The notes below the pieces were generated by a model. The model was not told where the DNA came from. It saw only the letters and a program-made list of their open reading frames with translations, and did no database searches. This document shows, one piece after another, positions 36,001-50,377 of a stretch of DNA of 64,000 nt. The number at the start of each line of letters is the position of its first letter. Position 1 is the stretch's first letter. The translations under genes and the position numbers were made by a program. Origin of the DNA: Phoebastria nigripes (lineage: Eukaryota; Chordata; Aves; Procellariiformes; Diomedeidae); NCBI GenBank assembly GCA_035582835.1, contig JAYKAV010002973.1, forward strand, positions 516,713 through 580,712. The letters are read 5' to 3'.

Positions 36001-37348
36001 CCTTTAAAAATCTGTTGAGATCCCTGGTTTAGCAAGCTGAGGAAATAGTAATAGATCTTTAAAAAATATTTTGATTCATTAGATACTGTACCTCAGGTTG
36101 ATTTTTTATGCGGGTGCAGAGTAGGATAAAAATGCACAGATTCTTCTTTTCCTAGTAATCCTCATTCAGGGGCTAGCTGCAGTTGAAACCTTCTTCATTC
36201 TCAGAATTCCCCATTAGTGTCCTCTGAGGAATGTTCAGTCCCCAAGTACTGAAGGGTCCTTGGGTCCTGAAGGACCTTTGTCCTGAAGTCCCCATAGGAT
36301 CATCAAGAAACCCTTGAGGCATAAAGCTTCCTAGAGATCTGAAGGGAGGGCAGGGTGATTCTATAATCTGAGCAGTGCAGTGGCTAAAAGTAATAAGTGC
36401 TTGATCAGCGTTTCATACTCGGACAAGCTGCTGGAGCAGGTGTTTCAGGGTCTCAGATCTGCAAAACCAGATTTCTTAAAACCTGATTTGCTGAATCTGC
36501 CTTTTCTCTCATAAGATTAATTGCTTTAACTAAACAGAGAGAAACAGTGCACGGTGCCTCATGAACCATGTTACAGCTTGTTTGAAAGTTAATATGTACA
36601 GATTTGAAACTAAACAGAATTGTTATGTTGATGAATTATTTATATATTTCCAGTGTCAGTAAAATGAAGAAACAGAGACTGTCTTCACTACACTTAAAAT
36701 CAGAGTGAAAGCACTTCATTCCTACTTTGCACCCCTGGGAGATACAGTACAAGGTACAGAACAACACAAACCAGTCCAAAGTGCATATATCCCCATTCTC
36801 CCGTGAGACTTTACAAGACCCTTTACCTGCAGCTATAATTATCTTTGCTATAATGAACATGGTATATTGCTATCTAGTTATTTTGCTTCTGTTATCAAAA
36901 GCAGCATTTTCTTCCCCCTCTCCTCTTTTGTTGACTATAGAGCAGTTAAAGACTGCTAGTTAAACCTGGGTAGGGATTCAGTTTCAGAGTAAGCTGTCTA
37001 CATGTAAGTGCCTACATACTAGTCACATGGGCCCTGGAGTCTAGACCACGTTATAGTCAAAACACAATACAGCAAAGCTTATGGAATGATTATGGTGATA
37101 AGCACTAGGTGTATGACTCAGCTACTTAAATATACTGCAGTGGGTTAGGACATCCAAGATATCTGTATGGTGCTGGCAAGCATGACACAAGATGCAGGGA
37201 GCGCATTCTTCTGGAGTGGCAGCTGGAAGCCAGGCAGGATCAGAGGACAACTCAAACAGCACTAGATGCCAGTGTTCACACAGCTGAATCGAGCCCCCAC
37301 TGAATATGATGCCAAATGAGAAAAAACGTTCTCACATAGGCATCAATG
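33006..37348. other. AT-rich DNA; possible exon border near 35212
   Basis: No coding gene is recognised. A strong pyrimidine tract with TTACAG (AG at 35211-35212) is followed by about 1 kb of less AT-rich sequence (35213-36250) without a long frame. It could be a non-coding exon or chance. The 117-codon frame at 34262-34615 follows a CATTTCAG acceptor-like site, but has no recognisable domain. Confidence 0.5.
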
Positions 37349-37357
37349 TGTGAGAAC
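37328..37357. repeat. Inverted repeat at the LTR start
   Basis: GTTCTCACA (37328-37336) is the exact reverse complement of TGTGAGAAC (37349-37357), the first nine bases of the adjoining LTR, with a 12-base spacer. Confidence 0.85.
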
Positions 37358-37398
37358 CCCACCTGCCTTGATCTAAACCCCACCTGTCTTGATCTAAA
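37357..37398. repeat. 21-bp tandem duplication in the LTR
   Basis: CCCCACCTGCCTTGATCTAAA is followed by the same unit with one change (C to T). It lies in the first 50 bases of the LTR U3. Confidence 0.88.
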
Positions 37399-37797
37399 CC
37401 TTGTTAGGCTATGTGATAAAAGCTTATCTCCACAACCACAAAGGAGCACAGAGAGACAATGGCAGATGGAAGAACCCAAACAGTTATCTTCCTGGTTGCT
37501 CCTATGCCCATCACAGGAGAGCAGGCCTTAAAAGGTCCATCTCCACAAGCCCAGAGGAGCACAAGGGCACAATGGCAGGCAGGAACACAAATTAAGAACT
37601 CAGAGGAAGGGATACCATCAAAGGAAGAAACAAAGGCAGGGAAAGGGATGGATTTAGCTGATTTGGGGAGGAACAACTGTGGAAAAATGGAGTGGTAAGG
37701 AGATAAAAAGGGCTGGCCATGTGTAAATAATTTGCTGATCGCTACACTTGTTTGGCCATGTTCTGTGATTGATCAGCACAGTCTGTCCTATCTTCTT

Positions 37798-37803
37798 ATT
37801 AAA
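37798..37803 (+). terminator. Poly(A) signal of the third LTR
   Basis: ATTAAA in CTTCTTATTAAATTCC, about 95 bases after the TATA-like box, is consistent with a short R region. Confidence 0.5.
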
Positions 37804-38520
37804 TTCCTAACTTTTTTCCTGCGTGAGGGACTCCCTATTCATTGTGTGTGTGTGTGCGTTTATACGGGGGTCTGAGTGTCAGACCATGGTTTGGAGGGCC
37901 TGCATATCTGTGGTGCAAGCAACTGAAACAAATGTAGGTCTGGGTGCCAGCAGCGGGGCTGCGACTGGAGGGCCCATATGCCTGGGTGCCAGAGACTGGA
38001 GAGACCAGAGTGAAACTAAGTGCCAGACATTGGGGTGGGACCATGGGTCAGAGGCCACGAGAGGGTACAGATGAGGGATTGAGTGTGTGATCATTAGCAA
38101 AAAACAAGCCAAACTGGCCTACGAGTAGATGAAGTGGTCTGGGAGCCAGGAGTGTCTCTAAAAGCAGGACCATGGGAGGTTTGCTACTACTAGGGACCAG
38201 GGGAGTCCCAGAGAGTTCTGGATGTGTGCGTGCATAAACATATATTCTTACCAATGGACCTCTATCCAGCTCAGCCAGAGGGGAGCAGGATGAGCCTGTT
38301 GGTGCTGTCTGTTCTTGTGAGTGCTCTGTGTGTCTGTCTGTGATCTGTGTGGCTGGCTGTGTATATATGTATACATGTGGTGTATATGTGTTCTCTGTGT
38401 GCCTGTGCCTAAGGGGCTACATCTTCAGCCTTGCTACTGGCTGGAGCTGGGGGCATGGAGGTGCAGCAGCCTCACCTCTTTTGGGCTGTCGGATCCCACA
38501 GAATATATTTTCCTCTAACA

Positions 38521-41500
38521 GCCGGCATCTGACAAAACTGATTCTCTATCCTTACAGTATTTCATAGGATTTTCTAATGTCTAATTTACAGTGATGTGAC
38601 CACAACCTTTACCAACATTATGAAAAGCTGCCTTAATTTTTCAGAGCTTTGCAAAAGATTAATAAGCAGGTCTTTTTCATTCAGTTTAATTGCTGTCTCT
38701 CAACACAGAATTGAAATGAAAGATATTCCCACAGAATTTGGGTTTGATCCACATTATTTATACCGTGAGGGTTTTTTTTGTTGTTTTGGTTGTATGGGGG
38801 TTTTTTCCCACTAGGTTTGTAGTCTCCCAATATCTTCCTTTGTACCAATGTAAAAAGAGAGCAGAACTGGTCAAACCTTACTTTCTTCTACATATTAAAA
38901 GCTGTGCATTAATTGTCTTCCATGGAAAGTAAATAAGGCAGAAAACTGTACAGAAATAATTAATTTGTTTATACTACCACCTTCAGCTGAGCTAAAGAAG
39001 AGCTTGTGGAATAGTGCAACAACTTGCTAAAAGAAATGACAGGCACTCAGTTTTAGTGCTCTGAATGGAACAACACAGCAACCTGTCTGAGAAGGCATTT
39101 TCCCAAAATTGTTAATACTAAAGACAAAAGCAACCTTAAGAGAAATTAAACAGTAACCAGGGAATTGCACAGAGATTTTTTTGCAACAGAGGAGTCAGCC
39201 TGAAAATTAGTAAAAAGAAAGCACAGAAGTTTGTGATGGGGGATAGAGAAGAGGGTAACACAGCAGTAGTCCACACCTGCCATCTGTTCCCCCGTGGCAG
39301 CAGGACCTCCAACAAGAACAGTCAGAGCAGCCTCTCAGTCAGACTCTGTAAGTAGTCTACATCCAGCCAGTAGCCTCAAAATGAAAGATGCAACAAGTAG
39401 GGATCCCACCTCAGGTAACTCATGGGTAACTTTCTCCCAGACACGTGCATTAGCAGGTTGTAGGGAGCTGGATGGATATAGAGCAAAAGCACCACTATCT
39501 CCCAGAAAAAGTATAATTAAGTAGGGGAACCCACACTCACAGGAAAGGGGGAGGTGCATCCACATGCCCTGTGGAGGGTGTGCGTGTGCACGTAACTGTG
39601 GATGTGTGTGGGGATTAGAATGCTTTGGCATTAGTTTTAAAAAGGTTTTTAGAAATGTATAGGAGTTTACTGACATTTTGTAAGTGTCTGGTATCTACTT
39701 TATTGCTGATATCGATCCTGAACATATAGTTCACTGATTGGCAGTTGAGTGTCATTAATAAATCAATAAACTACTTTAATGCCTAATTTGATTTAAATGA
39801 TGTGCAACAAAAAGTTTGTCCCTGTGACACATTCCAACAAGCTCTCTATGGATCACCAAAACTCCTGGCCCAGCCAGAACAGTGTCACAATTTGACAGAT
39901 ACTATTAAGAAGAGGTCACATTGGCAAATTTTTCATGAAAGAAGAACTTCAGGTTATCCCAAAGCAGTATCAGCAGCCTGCAAACACTAAATCATTGCAA
40001 TTTGAACACAGAGGTTTCTTTTGTATCTGTCTGGAAAGTAACCCTCCGTAAAACAACACTACCACAAATACAGTTAGCACCCTACTGCTGGTCTAAAATG
40101 CCCACTTCAGTTTCTAGCTGCCTCTTAAATCAGTAGTGCAATTCAGACTGGCAATAGATAAGTAGAGGACCAGTCCTAGTGACAGACAAAGAGCAGCTTC
40201 TCCCATCTATCCTCTTTTTGACTGTTTCCTGCTTGTCTCCCCATTCCTCCCTTTTTCCCAACAATATCACTAGCAGGTTCCATTACTATACAGGTCAATT
40301 TGATCTGATCCCTGTATTTTGCCTCGTGTCCTTGACACCTAACCTCTTGTTACTTTAGAGCTAGCAAAAAAGTCTTCCCGCAACACAGGTTTAAAAAAAA
40401 ATCATAGGATTTTAGGCAGATATTGCTGAAACTTGACAAAGATATCCAAACCTAAATTGATATAAATATTGCTATTATCTGAAAAAGAAATCCATATTTA
40501 CTGTATGAGTCTTATCAGAACTAGTTAGTAACACCTATTTCATATTCAGCTTCTTTTTCTTCCAGAGAATATTGTTCTTGCTAAAGTGTAACTACCGATG
40601 TGCTAGAAAAGCTGCGTGTACAGTATATGATACTTCCTACAGGCAGTAGCATGGAGTGCTTTGGATATTAAGCAGGAATAGAAGGTAAGTGGTATATGAC
40701 TGCTACCAGCTGCTCCATGACAAAGGTCTTTGATCTTTTGTTGTCACCAATGCTTCTTAACCATACAAAATATGTTTCAGAGAGGTGCAGCAAAGCATGC
40801 TATGACTGTAGTGGCTTGTTCAACCACTAGGTGCAAAGTACGACTTTGTGGCAAAGTCATGTATGTTCAGTGGAGAAAAATCTTTTGGCTATACCTGAGG
40901 TAGTTGCTTAGACACCCTCAAATTCTGAAAAGAAATTGCTAGCCTTATTGCAAGTATTTCAGCTAAAAGTGGGCCTGCATGTATAGGTACATTTTTCACT
41001 GTGAGACATACAGCGTATAGAATTCAAAATGCAAGTGTTCTATAAAACTATAATAAAACAATTAAAAATCTCCAACTCCAGTCGTTCTTTAAGCTGATTG
41101 AGATGCCTCTAAGGTAGGAAAAAAAGCTCAGACAAGTTCAAAAAAACACATTCAATATTTAAATCCTTTCCCTCCTCCACGTAAATCCAATTTATAATAA
41201 ACTAAATAATAACATATTTTGATAAATACTATAGTGATACAAAGTGGAAAAACAAGTGCTAAGACCACCACTTGATAAAATTATTGAGAAATTTATCTCC
41301 TAGTAGTAAGTTTTCTTTATTCAATTCAGCTGTTATTTCCCTATTCCATAAATACCTTTCCCTCAAATAACTTAGCACTTGACAATATACATAAGATTGA
41401 CTAAAAGCCATTGAATTAGAAGAGATGCTTTACTCTGTTCATGAAAAAAAATGAAACTAATTAAGGTTTCCCAAAACATCCTATTAGCTTGACTTGAAAG

Positions 41501-41847
41501 AACAATTCCATTTCTTCTGAATGTCCACTTACTGGGCTTGTTGACAGACAGGCAAATAAAATCTTCAAATCTATTTTATTTGACATGAGGGGTGCAAGGG
41601 AAAGACAATGAAAATGGCATATTATGTATAAGAAGGGGCTGCTTTGCAGCTTTTTCCACTAAGTAAATTAGTAATTTTCTATATTGTTCACAGAATGTCA
41701 ACCACAAGGGTATTTTAATGTGAGAACTCCACATTCAGGTTTAATGAATGATGCAAATTAGTTTAATACTTTTTCTGCCCCAGAAGGCTGCAGTTTTGTA
41801 AATCTNACATTTTTTATGTCCTTAAAACACTGTAACACAACAGTTCA
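38521..41847. other. AT-rich DNA, no gene recognised
   Basis: No frame or repeat family is recognised. The stretch 41640-41765 is of even composition and ends with an octamer-type ATGCAAATTAG. It could be a conserved non-coding element, but one sequence alone cannot show that. Confidence 0.55.
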
Positions 41848-42435
41848 CATAATCATAGAAAAATGTAGGCTGAAAGAGATCTCTGAAGGTCACCTAGTCC
41901 AACCTTCTGCTCAGTTGAGGGTCCACCCTCAAGATGACATCAGATTGTTCAGGACTTTATCCAAAGAATTTCTTAGGATGGAGATTCCACATCCTCTTTG
42001 GACAACTTGTTTCAGTCCTTAGCCACCCTCATTGTGAAGAATTGCTTCCTTACTGCACCTTGTGATTTTCCGTGCTGCAGCTTATGACTATGTGACTTCT
42101 GCTGTGTGCCTGTGAGAAGAGTAGAACAGTATGGCTCTGTCTTCTATATAACCTCCCATTAGATAGCGGAAGACTGCAAATGCTCCAATGGACCTTTTTT
42201 TTTTTTACTTTTCTTTTTTCTTTTCTTTTCTCCTCCCCTCCCCAGGCTAAATGAACCCACTTATCTTAGCCTCTTTTGTACTTGATTTAACCATCTTAAT
42301 GGCCCTCTGCCCTGGTCCCTTCATCTCTCTCGCATGGGGGAAACCAAAACTGGTCACAGTAATTCAGATGTGGACTCAGAAGTGCCCAGCGGAGAGGAAT
42401 ATTGACTTCTCTCCATTCACTGGCTGTATGCATGG
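41848..42435 (-). mobile_element. Old, degraded CR1 LINE fragment
   Basis: The minus-strand 3' end is recognised at 41848 (ATAATCATAGAAAAATG followed by GGTCACCTAGTCCAACC). The body continues to about GTGGACTCAGAAGTGC near 42390, where the RT C-terminal region would lie. Frames are fully broken. A pyrimidine-rich tract (42194-42244) interrupts it. Its divergence from the other copies suggests it is the oldest CR1 in the window. Confidence 0.85.
42194..42244. repeat. T/C-rich low-complexity insert in CR1
   Basis: A run of T with short C interruptions lies inside the degraded CR1, probably grown by slippage. Confidence 0.8.
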
Positions 42436-45400
42436 TTATGCTCATGAAGGGCAACATACCAACATGACTACTTGATCTGTGTGTCTGTGAGCACTTTTTG
42501 TGTTTTATGATTATAAACCAAGCTAGCGACAAGAGTTACAGAGTGGATGAATTTTCCTTAGTTTCCAGTGCTATATTCATTATTTTAACAGAGTGGTTAG
42601 TATAAATTCTTGCATAAAGCTATCTCTCCCTTTTCTCCAAAATACTGTGAACTAGTTTAACAATCTGGCTTTAACTCAGACACAAAAAGCTGTTTGACCC
42701 CTACAAAGTCCAAGAACTACAAGGGATGCATTATTTAATTTTTGAGCAACAGTATTAAGCAGTATATTATAGTATGTTGAAAAGAAGAATCAGAAGGCTA
42801 ACAGCCCTACTTCAAAAAGCAATTACTTTCTTTAGTGTTTTAAAGTCAAAGGTCAATATGACCTCTGTGTATTCAAGCATTTTCTTTTTAGTGAATGTAA
42901 TCTTTTATGAAATAATTTTGAAAACAAGAAGATGAAAACAAATAAACTTNTTTTTTTAAATTAAAGTGCTAGAATTTCACAAGAGTGTACAAACCTCACA
43001 AAATGTATTCAAGCAAAAGCTGTTACATTGGAAAAAATAATGCTAGCTCTCCCCATCTCTTTCAACAACACTTTAACATTATGTACCCTTTTAGAAATGT
43101 TTATCTGTAGTACTGTGGGTGCCATTTATCATAATGTGATATGTCTTCCAAATAAGAATGAACGTCTGCAGAAAAAGCTCACATTATGTATTGATGCCAC
43201 GTTAGGAGGCCCTGTCTCCAAGCTGTCAGGAAAACTAATAAAACAGCTAATACAGTACACTTTCAGAAATATTAGCTTTGAGTACAAATGTTAAGGACAC
43301 TTCAGCTTAGTAAGTAAAAGAATTATCTTGTCACTAAAATAGGAAATTGAAGTAAATAATCATCTACTCAATATAGATTAGAGTAGAAAAAATATTTATG
43401 CTGGAGTAAACTGCAACAGGGTTCCTTGCATTCAAAGTTAAATTCAACAAATACACTAGTTAGCAGTTTTATAACTTTAACACACATTTTAATCTGAGTC
43501 AACAACTTTAATAAAATTATTAATTAAATTACAGAATAGCAAAAGTCCCATACTTGTGATATGCTGAGTAACTTCATTTCTCACTGAAGTCAGGGGAAGG
43601 TAATGACATTCAAAATATTCACAGATTCCATTTCTAATACCAATGTTGCAGCATGAACCCAAGGAAATAGATTAAGTATTTTTATACTTAGAGTCACAGA
43701 AGTTTCATGCAAGTTCCACATACTTTTGTCTTACAGTTTGAATGAATGTTTATAAATCTTAATTTAAAATTGCCTATTTGGATCCGATTCTAGTTAAAAA
43801 AACCCTTTCCTTTAATTCTAGGTTAAAGTTCACCTCTGCAACAATCACACAAAACCAGTCAATAACATTAATTCTTGGATCAGATTCACTGATATTCCAC
43901 AGCAAATTTGTAATGGTTCAGTGCAAAGAAGTCATAAAGCTGACTCATTAAGTTCCTGAGGATTCCCTATAGAGCTAGTGTAATGGTGTTTATTTTGGGT
44001 TTATGCCCAGAGAAGGTTCCCTCATAAAATGGGGTTAGTCAAAGATCTCTTGCTGCCAGAATAAACCTATGGGCTGTGAGCACAAGCACAAATAGAAGTA
44101 ACCTTAAGGTAGGTGACATTATATTTATGACTGGACTGAACTGCAGCCAAATCTCACTTCTGAGAGAATGAGACAGGCATCCAGTTACCACTCAGGCCCA
44201 GCAAAACAAGGCTAGCAGATCTTGTCACATAAGTAGATGTGATCATTTTATGTATTCTTTTAAATTCTGTGGGAACTCAACAGAATTGAAATGGCAAAAC
44301 ATACTTGCCACAATGAATCTAAGGTTCAATTTATAATATAATAATTAGTAAGACAACCAAAATGCTTATAACTCTTAATAATGCAATAGCTGCTGTTAGT
44401 GCTTTATCCTCAAAAATAAAAGATCAGTAAATTCATTATCTTAAAGAACAACCTTATTATTTTCTTTGAAACGTACAGAAAAGTGGAAAAGATACGATAA
44501 CTTCTTCTGGCTTCACTGATTTACATTTTCACTTTGTAGAGTTCAAAGAGCTTTTTACCTGCTCTCAATTCCTTCTATATCCTTCAACATTTCCATTAAC
44601 ATATCTGAGAACATTATCCTGGTGGCTTTTCATTTCTTTTATTCCAGTACTTTAATTTTTGTAATATTACTTCTTCTTGTTTTTTTTCCTATCCCGGTTC
44701 ATAATGTCCAAAGTTTATTAATATTTGACAATATTTTTAGCATTTTTTCTAGTTTATGTATCATTCAACTACTGCTCCTAACATTTTATATATATACACA
44801 CATACAGACACATATATAAACATATAAATAAATAGATACTTATTTCTATAGATTTGAATTAGATTCTAATTGTCATACATATGAGGGTCCAGACTTACTC
44901 TGGCTATCTTCATTTCTGTGGCATACCTAAGCTAAAACTTTAAGTTCCATCTATAAAAATGGAGAAAGATAAACACTTCCATAAAATTCGTGTTTAAATT
45001 AAAAGTTAAATTGTCAAGGAATAAGACTTATTACAAGCAAAAAATCAGTTTTTTAAAGTTTTGATAACTAGTCTGCCTTTCAAAATTAACCTTGTGATTA
45101 ATTTCCCCAATTTACAAATAATCTATTTATATTTGACAAAGATTTTCCCTTCTGAACTGGAACACACTCTCTATTTATNTCTTGTTTCCTTAATAGAGCA
45201 GTTCACGCAAACTCCTTGCACTCAGACTGAAAATTTCTTGTAAGTAACTGAAGATTTCATTGTTTTGAAGTGTTATTTGTAATTGGTGACTGGTGCTTCT
45301 TTTTATGTTGGTTTTTTTTTTCTATTTTCCGGATGTTAAACTGGGTTTTGAGTCAGCTCTCACTGGCCTGTACTTTGAATGAAAAGTTCTAATTACTGTA

Positions 45401-48400
45401 ATTTTTAAAAACCCTTCTGGTGTGTCAGTTTCAAAACCATGAAGCACAGAAAAAGTGTTATCATATTCCTTGTTTCTCATTCTTGTTCTTTTCTTTTTCA
45501 AAAGGGAAATGGTTTAGAAGAGGGAAAACTAGACTATTCAAAGTAGCTTCAGGTGGTGGTATAGTCAATATCAACAGCCATGTGCATGGAAGAGATATAT
45601 TGCCAAGTCAGATGTTTTGTTCTTAGAATACTGATAAAATCTGCTGAAAATGTTGCAATATTATTGATAGTACTCTGGGGAACCGGAAAGTTCCACCAAC
45701 TATATAAACTCCTGTAGGCATATAGAGATCATGCTACTAGATCAAACCATTGAACCGATAGCCTAACAGTAACAGATGGTAAGAAACCTGAAGTGGACTA
45801 AAATCAAGTGACTGTACATGTGAATTTCCAAAATAAATTTATTCTTTAATCCTGAATAGTTTATTGCTGTAACTTATCTACATTAACACAGCCAGGCTTT
45901 TTATTTTACTTGTTTAAGAAGAGATGGAGGCTGCATGCTTGATACACAAATGCCCTGCCCCAGAGCAGCAAAGGGCTCTTGGCTCAGCCTCTTGCTTTCC
46001 TGCTGAAGGACTGTGAATAGATAATTTTCCAGAGTTATGGCATGAGATGGAGAAAAAGGGAACAATTTTCCTCTGGGACTAAATAATGACATGTTTTCCT
46101 CTGAAAAGACATGATGTAGAAATATCCTGGCTAAACTGGTATTATCACCAGCCTAATCTATCTGTCCTTTTTATTTTTACTGTTTAGAAATACAGAACAA
46201 GCTTGGAGCCGCTGTGGCATGATTTTTCACTGTACTGTGGCTACTTTGTGATGTATCTTGTCATTACCATGTGCTTCATTAAGTTACATTAGTCACCTGT
46301 TTTTGAGCTGCTCTGTTGGTCTCTACCAAATAAGTAATTTCTCCATTGCTCCCTATAAAAACTGAACTGAACATATATATTTTCATGACCTTGGAAAGAA
46401 ATCTGATGTTTAATCAGAAATAACTAATCTTGAATTTGGTAAGACTCGTGGATTGTACAAGGGACAAAGCCCTCCTTTTGTTCAAAAGTAAACCTGTCTC
46501 TACATGACAGTGATTAAGACAATGTTTTTCCCTCTTTACCCTCCCACAGTAGTGATACACTCTTATTAACTGTTAGTTAGAAGTGGTTTTACTCTGAAAT
46601 AGATGGGACTCAGAGGTCCCTTCTGCCTTTGGTAATGTTATTTCATAATTATTCAACTAAGGTTTTTTTTGCAATGTCATCTAAAATAACAGAGAGCAAT
46701 TTATGACCCACATTACTTGTGATCTACATGCTTTCTTTGGTGGGAAGTTTGGCAGGGAGAAATAGGATCTCCAAGGCAAGGCAGTGAATCTGCTGGTAGA
46801 GTCAGTCTGTTCCCATCCTTTATAGGTGCTCTGCAGCCTATCCACATCATTATTAAATATGTGAGCTGGTCTAGGATCCTTCTTAATTTCACATCATGCA
46901 TAAACCTTAAGNCAACCTGCTGGTCCCCTGCTCTTTGAGGTAAAATGCTTCCTACTAGTCCTTCTAGTGGTCTTCATTCAAGTGGTAGTGGATTTGTAAC
47001 TGTGTTCTGTAATGAGCATTTAGAGACTGACAGGCACCCTCTCAAAGAATTACAATGATTTTCAGGGAACATAAAGTTTGAGTTGATCTTGCTTTATAGT
47101 GACATTTAAACTTTCTTTGTTTTAAACTCTTTTCAAAGAAAGGGGAGTCAGGTCACTTTTTAAACTCATAAANATCACTTAGATACCCACCTCCTGTAGT
47201 TCAAGGAAAAGCAGTAGGTATTTTGAAGACAGTGTGCCTTTGACTAAAGGAACAATCAGAAGTTGGCTAAATGTGCCTCACTGGTAATTTCAACACTTGG
47301 AGACCTGGGCTGTCTTGCAAACGTGAAACTAGNTAACATTTATCATGCTATGTTTCATCCTAGTTTAATTCTTTGTATTTCAGCGTTATACATCACTGTA
47401 GAGGATTTGGAGCTATAAAGTAATGTGCAATATTTTGAAATTATTTGGGAAGCAGGGATTTTACAGTAAAAACATGTTTCCTGCTGTCACACAGTGTTAC
47501 ACAATATGAAAATGTGAAGTACCTTGATGCTGAAAAAACAGTGGAGTATTTTCTGCTGCTGAGGCATACATTGGTTTTCCAGGTAGAGCAGAGCCTTAGA
47601 CTGCCTTCAAGGAATATTTGCCTCAGGCATTTCTCATGTTATTGTCTGCTGTTTGACAGTGAGCAGTACAATGCCTGTATGTCATGAAAAATGATAAACT
47701 TTGTAACTACTTACAATTTTGATATCCTTTCTTTTGCACTTGAAAGGCATTACTGAATTTATTATAGGTTGAGAACTGAAAAACAATGACTAAAGCAGAT
47801 ATTAACAAAACCAAAATGTAAAGCCTAGTTTTTCATCTAAACTGTTTCATCTAAACTGAACTTAACACCCAACCAATCTTACTGTTGAAAGCATTAAGAG
47901 TTTGACTGGTTTAAAAATAGTAGGAAGATAAAATGAATGGTAAAACTTTTGCTTAACGGTGTCCAAACAGACAGGAAAATTTACTGAGCTCTTTTCATCC
48001 TAAGAAAATATTTATTGGAAAACATATGTTTATATATATAAAGCTACAACAAAACAAGTTAGACTTAAATTTACATGACCTGCACATTTTGAATTAGACT
48101 TGAAAGATCATTGCTGATTATTTCTCAAAGTGAGAAAAGCAAAATCAGTGTTGCAGATGATTCAGCTCATGTGATATAAACTGTGAACTGTTCTTTTATA
48201 AAAGAGAAGGTAAAAGACTTCAAATTTGAGAAAGGAAGGATTTCCTTTACATTTCCAGTCAATCTGAATGTAAATGGCTTGCTTTGCTTGATGTTATAAG
48301 GACATGGTGAAGCTCTCCAGTTTTATGTAACTTGTTTAAATGAAGCATAATTTCAAATACTCTGTAGCATTTTGAATATAATTACAAAATTGTGCAATGT

Positions 48401-50377
48401 AGGTTTGAAAAAATAATGATTCCCAGTAAATTATTTGATGCTACCTTGAAATATTAATCTTAAAAGACAAGCTGATTGATTTGCTTATTGTGCTGTCACA
48501 GGAACTCAAAACTAAATGGTTGTAAAGAAATCAAAAATGTAAATGTATTTAACTAAAAGATTCATCTGGTGGGACAGTCAAGGAATATATATTTTATTTA
48601 GGATTATTTAGCATCCTTATCTTTTAGGAAAATAAATTAAGAAAACAGGAAGGTTGTTTGTTTTTTTTTTTTTTTTTCTAAACTGAGAGATAGTGAAAAC
48701 GTTAGCTAAGACAGAAAAATAATACAAAAACACAAGTTAGAAATAATTACTTATTACACTAGAGAGAAAAAGTCCTGAATGATATTGAATCTTTATTTGA
48801 AGCACTGGTATTCAATTTAAAGAGAAAAATTGGAGAACATGAAGATTAAAGGAGAATAAGAGGTGACAGTTTGCTGGAAATTTGACTATGAATTTGCAGT
48901 CAAGCCTGCACCACATAACCAGTAGTGTTCCTCATAAAACTAGCAATGAAAAATTCTTTTGCATACAGCATTGTGGTAAATACAGCTGTTAATCCTATGA
49001 ATGCTATTAAACAGAATGATAGCGATAAATCAAAAGGAACCAAGAAATAAATCGCAAAATGGTCAGGAATTTGTGCAGAGAGGTAATTGAGGTAGACAGG
49101 AAGGAGACATGAGTAGCTCAATATTTANAATTAATTAATTGATAAATAAGGTTACTGATTAATACTTCTGCCATGATTCCATGGAATTCTAATGCTAATT
49201 TTTTTCTCCATGAAGACATGATTATCATATCAAACAGCTTGCCAGAGAAGAGGCTCAGTTATGACATGGACACTGAATAGATAGTGGAAGGATAGAAACT
49301 CTCAGAAATGAAAGACACTTAGTTAGTATGATAAGATACATTTCTGGAAATAAAGATATTGAATTAAAAAAAAATAAAAGACTGTGCAGAAATCTTTTAT
49401 GACTGGTTGATGTCTTTGGAGGTGGTAAAAACTCAGAAAGAAAACTGTGGCATTCATTTGGGGCATCTGTGTACAGACTGCTCAAAATTCCAAGACCAGG
49501 AGGTAGGGAACAAACATGGAAGGTTATTAGGAAGGTGGAAAGGATGAATGATCAGATTATTACCATACAAATGGCTAGGTATCTGTATAATACTTGTAGG
49601 TGCTTTTAAAAATCCAGTACCACATACCTAATCAGTATTTCAAACATTAATCAGAGGAAGGACCTGTCACTGATTCCCTTTACTCAAGAAGGCTCATTAC
49701 AGAGCTTGATTGTAATATTAGAACTACCACTGAGATGTACCAGGCTAAAATCTGAAGTGTCTTGTCTGCTAGAGGAAGAAATCAAAGCCTGTGATTTCAT
49801 TAATGCATATTATTAACTTTTTGTTTTAATTGCAAGTGGGTTTTGTACTAGAAATATAAACATGGAGGGGGAAAATGTTAATGTTAAAAGTAGATTTCAT
49901 AAAAATATACTCCCTCTCACACATGATTTAAACTTTTAAAATAATTTTAACAAGTATTTAAAGATATTAAGTGTTTTGAGGGATGCTAACCAGAAAGAGT
50001 TCAGTATCACTGTGCTATTTTTTTAATACAAGGTCCACTTATCCTTTTGGCAACTTGGTAAACGTGTATCTAGCCTGATATCCATATTCTTGGGACAAGA
50101 CCTACAGAAAACTCTGGTGGTTTTATTTAATATTTTCTGTGTATTTTGTTCAATGTCCTATACAATATAATACATAAGGATTCCTAGAAATACAGACAAG
50201 TATTCCTCTCTCATTGTCAAATACCACAACAGTAAGTGAAACAGCTAATTTTTTTGTTGTTGTTTATCTTCTTTCAGCCCAACTTCAGCTCCTTTTCAGC
50301 ATAATGTCTTGTCTGAATAGGAAGACTACACAATGGTTTAAATCAAACATTCTCTTCACTATAACCTGAGTGTTGGT
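42436..50377. other. AT-rich DNA, no gene recognised
   Basis: Nearly 8 kb without a recognisable gene or interspersed repeat. Small structures are an AT/CA microsatellite at 44786-44836, a perfect 14-bp tandem duplication (TTTCATCTAAACTG at 47831 and 47845), and T runs at about 48660-48677. Frames of 60-88 codons (for example 43028-43294) are not supported by any family resemblance. Confidence 0.6.

Larger units (their letters stand above)
37349..38520 (+). mobile_element. Long LTR of a third ERV family (~1.17 kb)
   Basis: It starts TGTGAGAACCCCACC and ends TTTTCCTCTAACA, giving TG...CA ends. A TATA-like GATAAAAAG at 37702-37710 is followed by ATTAAA at 37798-37803, so U3, R and a very long U5 (about 700 bases, rich in GTG words) can be read. 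I recall this type of long-U5 LTR from bird genomes but cannot name it. No viral genes flank it, and no target duplication is evident, so its borders are less certain than those of the other LTRs. ORFs of 60-83 codons inside it are low-significance by-products. Confidence 0.7.

Noticed and set aside
37823..38254. Several 60-83 codon ORFs on both strands
   Set aside because: They lie inside the third LTR, where both strands are open by composition.
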